A stretch of 64,000 bases of DNA from Paraperibacillus marinus (GTDB lineage: Bacteria; Bacillota; Bacilli; Bacillales; DSM-1321): positions 3,286,001-3,350,000 of the forward strand of contig NZ_CP143542.1 of the NCBI RefSeq assembly GCF_046237605.1, given 5' to 3'. Position 1 is the first letter of the stretch, and every line of letters begins with the position of its first letter. The translations under genes were made by a program, and so were the position numbers. This document shows positions 34,599 through 42,486 of this stretch, in pieces. The notes under the pieces are model-generated. The model was not told the DNA's origin and ran no database searches. It saw nothing but the letters and a program-made list of their open reading frames with translations.

Positions 34599-35334
34599 TG
34601 CTTTCTTCTTCCTTTGTCAGGGCTATATATATTTCATCAAGCGTGGCCCCTGGCATGGAAAATTCCTTCTGAAGATCCGGAAGCCTGCCCTTTGCCCTTA
34701 TTTTCCCATTGTGAAGGATGATCAGCGAGTCACAATAACGCTCTGCCGTAGCCAGGATATGGGTAGACATCAAAATGCCTGCTCCGCTTTCCTTCATTTT
34801 CTTCATCAGGTCAAGCAGCGACTGTATTCCTAGTGGATCCAGACCCACAAAAGGCTCATCCACGATATAGAGGGACGGCTGAACCAGGAAAGCACAGAGA
34901 ATCATCACTTTCTGCTTCATGCCCTTTGAAAAATGGGACGGAAACCACTTCAGACGCTTCTCCAGCCTGAACTCCTTAAGGAGAGGGCTTACACGTTTTT
35001 TATACTCTTGTTCCTCTATGCCATAAGCCATGGCAGTCAATCTGAGATGCTCATCAAGGGTCAGCTCATCATATAAAATCGGCGTTTCAGGCACGAAGGT
35101 GAACTGTTTCCTGTATTCCTCCGGCGCTTCGCCAAACTTCTTTCCATTTATCCGGATATCTCCGCCCTTTGGCTCCATGAGGCCGATGATATGTTTAATG
35201 GCGGTGCTTTTTCCCGCACCGTTCAAACCGATCAGCCCCACCAGCTCATTCTGTTTCACTTCAAAGCTTATTTCCTTTAACACAGGGTTTTTGGTATATC
35301 CTCCTGTTAGGTCTTTCACTTCCAGCAATGCCAT
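34591..35334 (-). CDS. ecsA: ABC transporter ATP-binding protein EcsA
   Basis: A 247-residue ATPase: Walker A GLIGLNGAGKSTAIKHI, signature SKGMKQKVMIL, Walker B LYIVDEPFVGLD and the switch histidine in STHILATAE. It energises EcsB. The ATG at 35334 sits behind AAAGGAC; two extra codons upstream are open but less likely. The stop overlaps the ecsB start, so translation of the two is coupled. Order ecsA-ecsB-ecsC, divergent from hit, is as in B. subtilis. Confidence 0.94.
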   Translation of the reverse strand: MALLEVKDLTGGYTKNPVLKEISFEVKQNELVGLIGLNGAGKSTAIKHIIGLMEPKGGDIRINGKKFGEAPEEYRKQFTFVPETPILYDELTLDEHLRLTAMAYGIEEQEYKKRVSPLLKEFRLEKRLKWFPSHFSKGMKQKVMILCAFLVQPSLYIVDEPFVGLDPLGIQSLLDLMKKMKESGAGILMSTHILATAERYCDSLIILHNGKIRAKGRLPDLQKEFSMPGATLDEIYIALTKEEESNE

Positions 35335-35449
35335 ACACACTTGTCCTTTCTGTTAAAACCTGATTCCTTTTATAGTACCAAAAATCGCTTCAGTCTCCTA
35401 GTCTGGCGCAGGCATAATGCCAGAATTACCCATGAGTGTAATTACGGTC

Positions 35450-35840
35450 CATGGCCACAATAAGAAAGGAGGAAGGAACAGCAATGGTGACTTGAAACTT
35501 GATGGTTCTTTGCATCATTGAAATGGGGTGCCAGTTAAAGATATTTAACTGAATTTCATCGTTTAAATCCGTCTTGCAAGGGGATGATTTTCTTGCATAA
35601 GGTAATTTATATCCAGTAGCTGCCTTTTTTTAAAAAGGCACGAGGAAGCTAAACTCTTTATATGTTGTGAAGCCTATAAAGGTAAGGAGAGGTTCCGATT
35701 GGATCATTCAACTCTTTAAAGTGTACTTCATTGCTAAATGGGGTGTTTACAAAAGAGTCTATACCTGAAAGAGACGTTTGAAACACTGTTCCTTCCTCCT
35801 GATAAGCAGGGCGGCTGATGCCGCTCTGTTTTTCTTACTA
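35450..35840 (+). other. Intergenic region with several hairpins, no gene seen
   Basis: The 590 bases between ecsA and hit hold no convincing frame. Inverted repeats lie at 35532-35549 (AGTTAAA/TTTAACT), 35574-35597 (TGCAAG/CTTGCA) and 35624-35641 (GCCTTTTT/AAAAAGGC). A terminator-like stem CAGGGCGGC/GCCGCTCTG followed by TTTTTCTT lies at 35807-35835. A strong AGGAGGAAGG at about 35466 precedes only an ATG GTG ACT TGA. This could be a decayed gene or a structured transcript. Confidence 0.35.
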
Positions 35841-35922
35841 TTCGGCCTTTCAAACATTTTACTGAGGCAAAACCGCTGTGTTACACTGATTTAAAGCGGT
35901 TTTGAGAAAGGAAGGAATAGTC

Positions 35923-36345
35923 ATGAGCAATTGTATTTTCTGCAGCATCATTAAAGGAGATATCCCTGCCTCAAAAGTCTATGAGAACGAGCATGTATTG
36001 GCTTTTCTTGATATCAGCCAGGTAACAAAGGGCCATACCCTGGTAATCCCCAAGGTCCATCAGGAAAATGTATATGAATTGACATCTGATACAGCAAAGC
36101 ATGTATTTGAAGCAGTCCCGGAAATTGCCAGGGCAATCCAGGAAGAATTCAAACCTGTCGGAATGAACATCTTGAATAATAACGGTGAAAAAGCCGGTCA
36201 ATCTGTATTCCACTATCACATGCACCTGATTCCGAGATATGGAAGCGGCGATGGCTTCGGTGCTGTCTGGGAGACGCACACCAGTGAATATAAACCCGAT
36301 GATCTTAAGGAAATTGCAGATTCCATCAGCAAGCATCTTACATAA
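35923..36345 (+). CDS. hit: HIT family hydrolase Hit
   Basis: A 140-residue histidine triad protein. CIFCSIIKGDIPASKVYENE carries the N-terminal zinc-type cysteines, and HYHMHLIPR is the catalytic HxHxH motif at about 100. HinT-type enzymes hydrolyse nucleotide phosphoramidates. Gene order hit next to ecsA is conserved in bacilli. The ATG at 35923 follows AAAGGAAGG; a frame start at 35902 has no support. A 9-bp inverted repeat (AAAACCGCT/AGCGGTTTT, 35869-35903) lies between the likely promoter and the start. Confidence 0.93.
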   Translation: MSNCIFCSIIKGDIPASKVYENEHVLAFLDISQVTKGHTLVIPKVHQENVYELTSDTAKHVFEAVPEIARAIQEEFKPVGMNILNNNGEKAGQSVFHYHMHLIPRYGSGDGFGAVWETHTSEYKPDDLKEIADSISKHLT

Positions 36346-36401
36346 ATAACTTTTTTCTAGAGGATTTTTGTTATTATTCAGAAACATTTCTGCTGTTGGA
36401 C

Positions 36402-36782
36402 AGAAAGTTGATTTCCGCTGCAGATACTCCACCTGCGCGGTGCGGGCGCTGAGCCTCCTCGTCCTGCGGGATCTCACCTGTCCCGCTGCTCAAAAGTAAA
36501 GCGGAGAACGGTCCCTGCTGAATAAAAGATAAAGTAGACTTGCTGATTGGCGAGCGCAAGCGAAGACAGAAGCTTAGTCGCACTTATGCGTTAGCGAAAG
36601 AAGACTTGCTGATTGGCGGGCGCAATCGTTGAGAAGCAGTTGCGCTTATTCGTAAGCCAAGCATAGGGCGAGCAGGTCGTGGGAAGCGTTTTTCTTCCCA
36701 TGTATTGATTGACTTATGATTCGAAGGTCGAAAGTCTTGCAGCCAGACCACGAGTCTCGCACCTTCCGCTCCAATCAATCTG
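36402..36782 (+). repeat. Dispersed two-module repeat, copy 2, with internal tandem repeat
   Basis: Module a (36402-36520) shares GAAAGTTGATTTCCGCTGCA, GAGCCTCCTCG and CACCTGTCCCGCTGCTC with the copy at 22365. Module b (about 36710-36782) shares TTATGATTCGAAGGTCGAAA and GAGTCTCGCACC. Between them is an imperfect direct repeat of about 65 bases: GACTTGCTGATTGGCGAGCGC at 36537 and GACTTGCTGATTGGCGGGCGC at 36603. No coding frame of merit crosses the region. Confidence 0.75.
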
Positions 36783-36813
36783 TTTAAACATTTTATCTCC
36801 TTACAGACGATTC

Positions 36814-36840
36814 AGCCTGCCGGCCAACGGCGGGCTTTTT
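36814..36840 (+). terminator. Terminator upstream of serC
   Basis: AGCCTGCCG / CGGCGGGCT stem (one G-T pair) with a 5-base loop and a T-run. It can stop transcripts coming from hit or the repeat before serC. Confidence 0.75.
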
Positions 36841-36881
36841 CATTTTTTGCTTATATTTTTTGAATTTTTAGTATTTATCAT

Positions 36882-36909
36882 TTGCAAGCACTGTGCCTTC
36901 TGTTACGAT
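36882..36909 (+). promoter_or_regulatory. SigA-type promoter of serC
   Basis: TTGCAA at 36882-36887, a 16-base spacer and TACGAT at 36904-36909, about 40 bases before the serC start. Confidence 0.5.
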
Positions 36910-36949
36910 AAATCAATAAACTTTAGTGATTTAAAGCGGAGGGATAACC

Positions 36950-38032
36950 ATGGAAAGAGCTCTTAATTTTAATGCAGGACCTGCTGCACTGCCGCTTGAG
37001 GTTTTGCAAAAGGCACAGAAAGAATGGCTGAATTTTGGCGGCACAGGGATGTCGGTCCTTGAAATGAGCCACCGCAGCAGTGAATTCGAATCTATCCTGG
37101 CCGGTGCCAAGGCCCGCGTTGTCCGTTTGATGGGCATTCCTGACACCCATGATATTTTATTCATCCAGGGCGGTGCATCCCTGCAATTTACAATGGTCCC
37201 AATGAATCTTGGAACAGACGATAAAAGCGGTTCCTATGTCCTTACAGGTTCCTGGTCGGAAAAGGCGCTTGCCGAAGCAGAAAAGCTCGGCAGTCCGCAA
37301 ATAGCCGCTTCCTCAAAGGCTGGAAATTATGCGTATATACCTTCAACAGGCGGCCTTTCAGACTTCAGCAGCGCTTCTTATCTGCACATCACAAGCAATA
37401 ACACGATTTATGGGACACAGTGGAAGGAATTCCCCGATTGCGGCACTATTCCGCTTGTCGCAGATATGTCGAGCGATATTTTGAGCAGGACAATTGATGT
37501 ATCGAGGTTCGGCCTCATATACGCTGGTGCACAGAAAAACCTGGGGCCATCCGGCGTTACACTCGTCATCATCCGCAAGAACCTGATTGGCAGAGAGATG
37601 AAAAACCTGCCATCAATGCTTGACTATAATACGTACCATAAAAACAATTCACTCTACAACACTCCGCCATCATTCGCCATTTACCTGTTGTCCCTTGTGC
37701 TGGAATGGGCAGAAGAACAAGGCGGCACCGCCGGACTTGAACAGATGAATGAAGAAAAAGCGGGCATGCTGTACAATGCAATAGATACAAGCGGCGGCTT
37801 CTATCGAGGACATGCCGAGTCTGCTCACAGATCCCTTATGAACATAACCTTCACCCTGCCAGATGGAGGAAGAACAGAGAGATTTTTGTCAGAAGCCAAA
37901 AAGGCCGGATTCACCGGACTTAGCGGCCACAGGTCAATAGGAGGCTGCCGGGCGTCCATCTACAATGCTGTCCCGTCCGCCCATGTAGAAAGACTCATCA
38001 CATTCATGGAGAACTTCAGGAAAAAGAATTAG
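36950..38032 (+). CDS. serC: Phosphoserine aminotransferase SerC
   Basis: A 360-residue PLP enzyme of serine synthesis that converts 3-phosphohydroxypyruvate to phosphoserine. FNAGPAALPLEVLQKAQKEW opens the protein, SHRSSEFE and FIQGGASLQF follow, the PLP lysine lies in YAGAQKNLGPSGVTLVIIRK, and GHRSIGGCRASIYNA closes it. Length is usual. AAAGCGGAGGG precedes the ATG. It stands between hit and trpP as in B. subtilis. Confidence 0.96.
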   Translation: MERALNFNAGPAALPLEVLQKAQKEWLNFGGTGMSVLEMSHRSSEFESILAGAKARVVRLMGIPDTHDILFIQGGASLQFTMVPMNLGTDDKSGSYVLTGSWSEKALAEAEKLGSPQIAASSKAGNYAYIPSTGGLSDFSSASYLHITSNNTIYGTQWKEFPDCGTIPLVADMSSDILSRTIDVSRFGLIYAGAQKNLGPSGVTLVIIRKNLIGREMKNLPSMLDYNTYHKNNSLYNTPPSFAIYLLSLVLEWAEEQGGTAGLEQMNEEKAGMLYNAIDTSGGFYRGHAESAHRSLMNITFTLPDGGRTERFLSEAKKAGFTGLSGHRSIGGCRASIYNAVPSAHVERLITFMENFRKKN

Positions 38033-38052
38033 TGTTTTCCAGGTAATCGTGG

Positions 38053-38058
38053 TATAAT
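38053..38058 (+). promoter_or_regulatory. Extended -10 box of trpP
   Basis: TGG-TATAAT at 38050-38058 is a perfect extended -10 element about 90 bases before trpP; no good -35 is seen, which extended -10 promoters can tolerate. Confidence 0.45.
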
Positions 38059-38117
38059 TCACAACATAATCTCTTCGCGCCAGGCAATGAGTGCACTGTC
38101 GGGGGAGAAATACATTT

Positions 38118-38145
38118 TAGCTTAGCTAAGCTTAGGAGAGATGAG
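38118..38145 (+). promoter_or_regulatory. TRAP binding site over the trpP ribosome site
   Basis: Six triplets TAG, TAG, AAG, TAG, GAG, GAG are spaced by exactly two bases each and run into the TTG start of trpP, covering its AGGAG. Tryptophan-loaded TRAP binds such (G/U)AG series. In B. subtilis it represses trpP translation in the same way. Confidence 0.8.
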
Positions 38146-38147
38146 AA

Positions 38148-38675
38148 TTGAATACGAAAACACTTGTATCCCTTTCACTATTGGTTGGGATCGGAGCAGT
38201 CCTTCATTTAATCATTCCGGGATTTTTCCTTGGCATGAAGCCGGACCTCATGCTCGTGATGATGTTTTTGGGGATTTTTTTATTCACTGAAAAAAAGAAC
38301 GTTTTATTGCTTGGACTTTTGACGGGGATCCTTTCTGGCATTACCTCTACATTCCCAGGCGGACTGATACCTAATATTATCGATAAATTTGCAACAGCCT
38401 TCCTTGTATATATGCTGTTTACCGCCATAAAGAAAAGTCAGTCCATCTTTGCGGTCTGCGCTTTGACCGGAATTGGTACACTAATTTCCGGGGCGATATT
38501 CCTTGGCACTGCGCTCTTGATTTCCGGACTTCCGGGTTCAGCAGGATTTATGGGACTTTTTGCAGCAGTCGTCCTGCCTGCCGCGGTCTTCAATATTGTT
38601 GCAATGGCAGTGATACATCCGATTGTCACCAAGATTCTGAGGCGTTCAAATCTGCAGCCGGCCATTAAAAATTAA
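38148..38675 (+). CDS. trpP: Tryptophan transporter TrpP (YhaG)
   Basis: A 175-residue membrane protein with five to six hydrophobic segments, starting (M)NTKTLVSLSLLVGIGAVLHL and containing FFLGMKPDLMLVMMFLGIFL and GITSTFPGGLIPNIIDKFAT. This matches the TrpP family of tryptophan uptake proteins (ECF S-component-like in fold). The start is a TTG 9 bases after AGGAG and is overlapped by a TRAP binding site, which ties its translation to tryptophan level. A terminator follows the stop. Confidence 0.9.
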   Translation: MNTKTLVSLSLLVGIGAVLHLIIPGFFLGMKPDLMLVMMFLGIFLFTEKKNVLLLGLLTGILSGITSTFPGGLIPNIIDKFATAFLVYMLFTAIKKSQSIFAVCALTGIGTLISGAIFLGTALLISGLPGSAGFMGLFAAVVLPAAVFNIVAMAVIHPIVTKILRRSNLQPAIKN

Positions 38676-38680
38676 TTACC

Positions 38681-38712
38681 AAGCCGCCCTTTAATACCGG
38701 GCGGCTTTTTAT
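38681..38712 (+). terminator. Terminator of trpP
   Basis: AAGCCGCCC / GGGCGGCTT stem with a 9-base loop and a T-run, 5 bases after the trpP stop. Confidence 0.88.
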
Positions 38713-38956
38713 CTGCCAACTTTCAGGGAACAACGAAAATGCGCACTAAACCTGGGCTGCAGCCATATACTTTAAAGAGCGCCATTTCCCTTAGGCTGGC
38801 AGATTTTCACTAAATTTTCCTGCCAATTTCAAATAAGTTGTTTTAAGATAATGTTTTTGTGATATACAAATACGGAGAAGAAATTTATTATTTTGCTACT
38901 ATAAAAAAAGGGTTTTTCTTCTTTATGTAGAAAATTGTAAATCATGAGGTGATCGC

Positions 38957-39328
38957 ATGAAAGTGAAATCGTTATTGTTGGGGGTATTGACCGGAGCTAT
39001 CGCTGCCGGAGCAGGCACTCTATTGACCACCCCTTCCTCTGGCAGGGAATTAAAGAAAAGAATACAGGATAATAAGGATGAAATCCTTGACCTTCTTAAG
39101 GAAATCAAGGGCAAGGCGATGGATGTAAAGAATGAGGCAGTGTCCGCATCCCTGACGAGCAAGGAAAGTGTGAAAGCTTTCTCAGCTGAGATTAAGAACC
39201 TGATGGAAAATTGGAAACAGGACATCCAGCCCCACAAGGAAGAAATCCAGATGAGGATTGCTGAAATTGAAGGAGCCATTCAGGAGCTTGAAGGTGTCGT
39301 AAAAAAACCTTCTCCTTCAGAAAAATAA
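38957..39328 (+). CDS. yhaH: YtxH domain protein YhaH
   Basis: A 123-residue protein. A short hydrophobic N-terminus (LLLGVLTGAIAAGAGTLLTT) followed by PSSGRELKKRIQDNKDEIL is the YtxH domain; the rest is a long charged helix, likely coiled coil. B. subtilis YhaH has the same layout and lies next to scoC; it is a stress-type protein of unknown function. AGGTGATCGC precedes the ATG. A terminator follows at 39358, and the remaining intergenic DNA before scoC is AT-rich without further features. Confidence 0.85.
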   Translation: MKVKSLLLGVLTGAIAAGAGTLLTTPSSGRELKKRIQDNKDEILDLLKEIKGKAMDVKNEAVSASLTSKESVKAFSAEIKNLMENWKQDIQPHKEEIQMRIAEIEGAIQELEGVVKKPSPSEK

Positions 39329-39357
39329 TCGGCCGAATGAACAGGCAGGAAAGTGTG

Positions 39358-39384
39358 AAAAGGCTTGGGGAACCAAGCCTTTTT
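39358..39384 (+). terminator. Terminator of yhaH
   Basis: AAAAGGCTTGG / CCAAGCCTTTT stem with a GGAA loop. Confidence 0.88.
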
Positions 39385-39637
39385 CAAACTGTATAGCTGA
39401 TTCAGCAATGTTATCGTAATAAAAGGAAATAAAAGCCACCCTCCCGCCGTCTTGCTAGCCGCCAATAATTGAACTGCTAACCGTAAGACATAAAACCCAT
39501 CTATTTAAAGCCTTTTTTGCTCTTCTTTCATATTGTTATTCTTTAAAGTCAAAAAATTTTGTTATTTTACTTTATATGTTTTTATTTTATTGTCATAATA
39601 TTAATAAACAGATTACTAAAAAGTGGGTGAATCAAAC

Positions 39638-40216
39638 ATGCCTGAAAACAATTACTCTATGAAAGAAGCCATGCTATTCAGCCAACGAATAGCCCAGTTA
39701 AGCAAAGCCTTGTGGAAATCGATAGAAAAGGACTGGCAGCAATGGATCAAACCTTATGACTTAAATATCAATGAGCATCATATTCTATGGATTGCCTACC
39801 ATCTTAATGGGGCTTCTATTTCCGATGTGGCAAAATTTGGGGTTATGCATGTTTCAACTGCCTTTAACTTTTCCAAAAAGCTCGAGGAACGCGGACTCCT
39901 TAAGTTTTCAAAAAAAGAAAATGATAAACGTAATACTTATATCCAAATAACTCCTGATGGAGAAAAGATTCTGCTCAGCCTCATGGAAGCATACGAACCT
40001 TCAAACAATGCTGCCTTCAGCGGCGCACTTCCCCTGCGCAAGCTATATGGAAAATTCCCGGATATGCTTGAAATGATGGCTGTCATCCGCAATATATACG
40101 GAGAGGACTTTATGGAAATATTCGAAGCCTCCTTCGCGAATATTGAAAAAGAGTTTACGGATATCAACGGGACCCTTGAGAAAAAGGAAACGGTAAAGGA
40201 TCTGAATTCCTTGTAG
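39638..40216 (+). CDS. scoC: Transition-state regulator ScoC (Hpr)
   Basis: A 192-residue MarR-family repressor. QLSKALWKSIEKDWQQWIKP, DLNINEHHILWIAYHLNGAS and VMHVSTAFNFSKKLEERGLL (winged helix recognition part) are nearly identical to the B. subtilis protein, which represses extracellular protease genes, sporulation and peptide transport genes. The C-terminal half (YGEDFMEIFEASFANIEKEF) is more variable. The ATG at 39638 is chosen over the GTG at 39623 because AAGTGGGTGA is then the ribosome site. It has its own terminator. Confidence 0.94.
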   Translation: MPENNYSMKEAMLFSQRIAQLSKALWKSIEKDWQQWIKPYDLNINEHHILWIAYHLNGASISDVAKFGVMHVSTAFNFSKKLEERGLLKFSKKENDKRNTYIQITPDGEKILLSLMEAYEPSNNAAFSGALPLRKLYGKFPDMLEMMAVIRNIYGEDFMEIFEASFANIEKEFTDINGTLEKKETVKDLNSL

Positions 40217-40235
40217 GAATATTCCAGTTTTTACT

Positions 40236-40268
40236 AAAGCGGATGTGAAGGCTGATCCGCTTTTTCTG
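40236..40268 (+). terminator. Terminator of scoC
   Basis: AAAGCGGAT / ATCCGCTTT stem with a 10-base loop and a T-run, 20 bases after the stop. Confidence 0.85.
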
Positions 40269-40458
40269 CCAGTCAGCTATGTTCGATATTTCACAATCAC
40301 CTGCCTCCATCCTCTTCCTATCCTCCAAAAGAAATGCAGGAATCTCCCTGTCCTCAGTATTAAAAAATACAGTTCCCTCAAGGTCTCCTACTATCTTTTT
40401 AACTAAAATTTTGTTATCGTATTTATACAATTGTCATTTTTCAAGGGGGGATTTCGGA

Positions 40459-40641
40459 TTGATATCACTGTTTTTTAGTCTTCTAGCTATGTTTATCTTA
40501 TATTTTACAAACCAAATGACCGCTTCTTTATGCATACAGAAAGAAATCCCCGAAGAACGCCAGCCGGGAGTATTCCGTACCATTAATATTCTTATCACGA
40601 TTCTGCTGATTTCCTCATATATTGAAACACTGTTTACATGA
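40459..40641 (+). CDS. Small membrane protein, unknown
   Basis: A 60-residue protein started at TTG 40459, which has GGGGGGAT 5-7 bases upstream. Two hydrophobic segments (LFFSLLAMFILYFTN and INILITILLISSYIETL) flank a polar loop with EIPEERQPGVFRT, a hairpin-like topology. The frame extends upstream to 40279 but the part before 40459 has no ribosome site. No family is recognised. It lies between scoC and yjcZ and ends at a terminator. Confidence 0.6.
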   Translation: MISLFFSLLAMFILYFTNQMTASLCIQKEIPEERQPGVFRTINILITILLISSYIETLFT

Positions 40642-40652
40642 TATCAATGTCA

Positions 40653-40680
40653 AAAGGTGAAGCGCCGATGCTTCACCTTT
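40653..40680. terminator. Bidirectional terminator before yjcZ
   Basis: AAAGGTGAAGC / GCTTCACCTTT stem with a 6-base loop, between convergent small genes. Confidence 0.88.
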
Positions 40681-40688
40681 TTGTTTAT

Positions 40689-40778
40689 TTAATAACCCCA
40701 CCAGGCTGCACCAATGATAATTAAGAGGATGAAGAGTACAACCAGTAACGCAAAGCCTCCGCCGTAAGCTCCTGACAT
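40689..40778 (-). CDS. YjcZ family sporulation protein
   Basis: A 29-residue protein: MSGAYGGGFALLVVLFILLI followed by IIGAAWWGY. The glycine-rich start, single membrane segment and WWGY end are the mark of the tiny YjcZ/YczN-type proteins found in spore formers. GGAGGAAAAAGC precedes the ATG. Family members are usually made during sporulation and their function is unknown. Confidence 0.85.
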   Translation of the reverse strand: MSGAYGGGFALLVVLFILLIIIGAAWWGY

Positions 40779-41053
40779 GCTTTTTCCTCCTTTCCCTTAA
40801 AAAAGGACTTTGACCTGTTCCGAATGGAATGGTCTGCCGAATGCTTCTGCCTGACGGCAGCATCTTCGCCCTTTACCATTTCATTTCAAGTTATCATATG
40901 TATCTACCCTTTCCTTGATTAGGCAGATTAACCAGGTATACTGAAAAAAATCCAATCTTTCCATAAATTTTTTCCCTCTGTTGTGATTTATGTTATAGTT
41001 ATCTTTGTGGGTTTTACATAGACCCGAAATAACAAAACAGGAGTTGTTAAAGC

Positions 41054-41932
41054 ATGAAAAAATGGGCATTATCCATTGCCGTTACAGCCGGGCTTATCGG
41101 ATTGACAGCCTGCAGCAATAATGGCGGAAGCTCCGATGAAATCGTTAAAACAAAGTCTGGGGAAGTAACAAAGGACGAGCTATATGAAGCCATGAAGACT
41201 CGTTATGGAAATAAAGTCCTGCAGGAGCTTGTATATGAGGAAGTTCTTTCTGACAAATATAAAGTATCCAAAAAGGATGTTAATGCAAAAGTCGACCAGG
41301 TGAAACAGGAGCTTGGACCGCAGTTCGACCTTGCCCTCCAGCAGTATGGCTACAAGGATGAAAACGATCTGAAGAGATCCTTCAAGATCGGCCTTCTCCA
41401 GGAAAAAGCCGCTGTCAAAGATGTAAAGGCGACAGATAAAGAAGTGAAGGATGCTTACGATAACTTTAAGCCGGAGATCAAAGCCCGCCACATTCTTGTT
41501 CAGGATGAGAAGACTGCCAAGGAAGTGAAGCAGAAGCTTGATAAGGGCGAAAAATTTGAAGACCTGGCCAAGAAGTATTCCAAAGATCCAGGATCTGCGG
41601 AACAAGGCGGAGACCTTGGCTGGTTCGGACCAGGCAAGATGGTTCCTGAATTTGAAACAGCTGCCTATAAGCTGGAAAAAAACCAGATCAGCGGACCTGT
41701 AAAGTCAGAGCATGGCTACCACATCATCCAGGTTACTGACAAAAAAGAAAAGAAATCCTTCGAAGATATGAAAAAAGAGCTTACCTATCAGGTGAAAGTG
41801 GCCAAGCTTACTCCAGAAGTCGTTCAAAAGGCGATGGACCGGGAACTGAAAGCAGCTGATGTAGACATCAAGGACAAAGACCTTAAAAAGGCTTTGGATG
41901 CACCACCGGCACAGCCACAGCAGCAGCAATAA
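41054..41932 (+). CDS. prsA: Foldase lipoprotein PrsA
   Basis: A 292-residue lipoprotein. The signal peptide ends in the lipobox LTAC at residues 17-20, so the mature protein is anchored outside by a lipidated cysteine. A parvulin-type peptidyl-prolyl isomerase domain spans about 135-225 (KARHILVQDEKTAKEV, YSKDPGSAEQGGDLGWFGPG, HGYHIIQVTD). PrsA folds secreted proteins after they leave the Sec channel. The C-terminus is glutamine and proline rich. A strong terminator follows. Lies near scoC and ecs, which also affect secretion. Confidence 0.96.
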   Translation: MKKWALSIAVTAGLIGLTACSNNGGSSDEIVKTKSGEVTKDELYEAMKTRYGNKVLQELVYEEVLSDKYKVSKKDVNAKVDQVKQELGPQFDLALQQYGYKDENDLKRSFKIGLLQEKAAVKDVKATDKEVKDAYDNFKPEIKARHILVQDEKTAKEVKQKLDKGEKFEDLAKKYSKDPGSAEQGGDLGWFGPGKMVPEFETAAYKLEKNQISGPVKSEHGYHIIQVTDKKEKKSFEDMKKELTYQVKVAKLTPEVVQKAMDRELKAADVDIKDKDLKKALDAPPAQPQQQQ

Positions 41933-41941
41933 TGCAAAAAA

Positions 41942-41973
41942 AACAGGCGGAACCAGGTTCCGCCTGTTTTTTT
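41942..41973. terminator. Terminator of prsA / yhaL
   Basis: AACAGGCGGAACC / GGTTCCGCCTGTT, a long perfect stem with A and T runs on either side, between convergent genes. Confidence 0.9.
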
Positions 41974-41975
41974 GC

Positions 41976-42185
41976 CTATATAATGATTTCTTGTTGTTCC
42001 ACTTCCTCGTCATCTCCCAGGAGGCCGCTGCGCTTTCTTTTTTCTTCTTCCATCCTGTTCATGAACTTCATTCCTTCCTCTTCAATCCATGCCATTTCCT
42101 GCCTCCGGTCTTCCCTGGCCGTTTTTACCGTCATGATCGCACTGCTGACAATCCCTGCCAACACAAACCATACCCATACCGGCAT
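41976..42185 (-). CDS. yhaL: Sporulation protein YhaL
   Basis: A 69-residue protein: one N-terminal membrane segment (VWVWFVLAGIVSSAIMTV) and a charged tail with REDRRQEMAWIEEEGMKFMN, the pattern of the YhaL sporulation family. Its exact role is unknown. GGGGGGAC precedes the ATG. In B. subtilis yhaM follows directly; here a 3-kb insertion separates them. Confidence 0.88.
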   Translation of the reverse strand: MPVWVWFVLAGIVSSAIMTVKTAREDRRQEMAWIEEEGMKFMNRMEEEKRKRSGLLGDDEEVEQQEIII

Positions 42186-42248
42186 GATGGTCCCCCCTCA
42201 AAATAGGCTGTCCTTTTTCTTCCACCAATGTATGCTTCCGAAAAATAA

Positions 42249-42274
42249 AATATGCCTCCAGAAGGAGGCATATT
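42249..42274 (-). repeat. Left copy of the yhaM terminator hairpin
   Basis: AATATGCCTCC / GGAGGCATATT around AGAA. The same hairpin with AGGA in the loop follows yhaM at 45322-45347. This copy has no gene to terminate next to it and lies 6 bases from the left IS-like end, so it reads as a target duplication. Confidence 0.65.
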
Positions 42275-42486
42275 CTCACGTTGTTGAAAAACAAGTTCGT
42301 AAATGAAATTCCTGTGAATTTTACAGGGTTTTCATTGGTTGAAAAGTCATACGGAATCTTCTATATTTTTTTATGTGAGGTGGAGACCAATTTTCTGTAA
42401 CGAGCGGAGTTAGGCCCAATGATAAAATTGTGCAGAGAGTCGACTGCACGGTGTTGAAAATATGCTCTAATAAATATTATTTATAC

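Noticed and set aside
40164..40430. Minus-strand frame of 88 codons between scoC and the small membrane gene
   Set aside because: It runs through the scoC terminator and into the scoC coding region, and its TTG start has no ribosome site.
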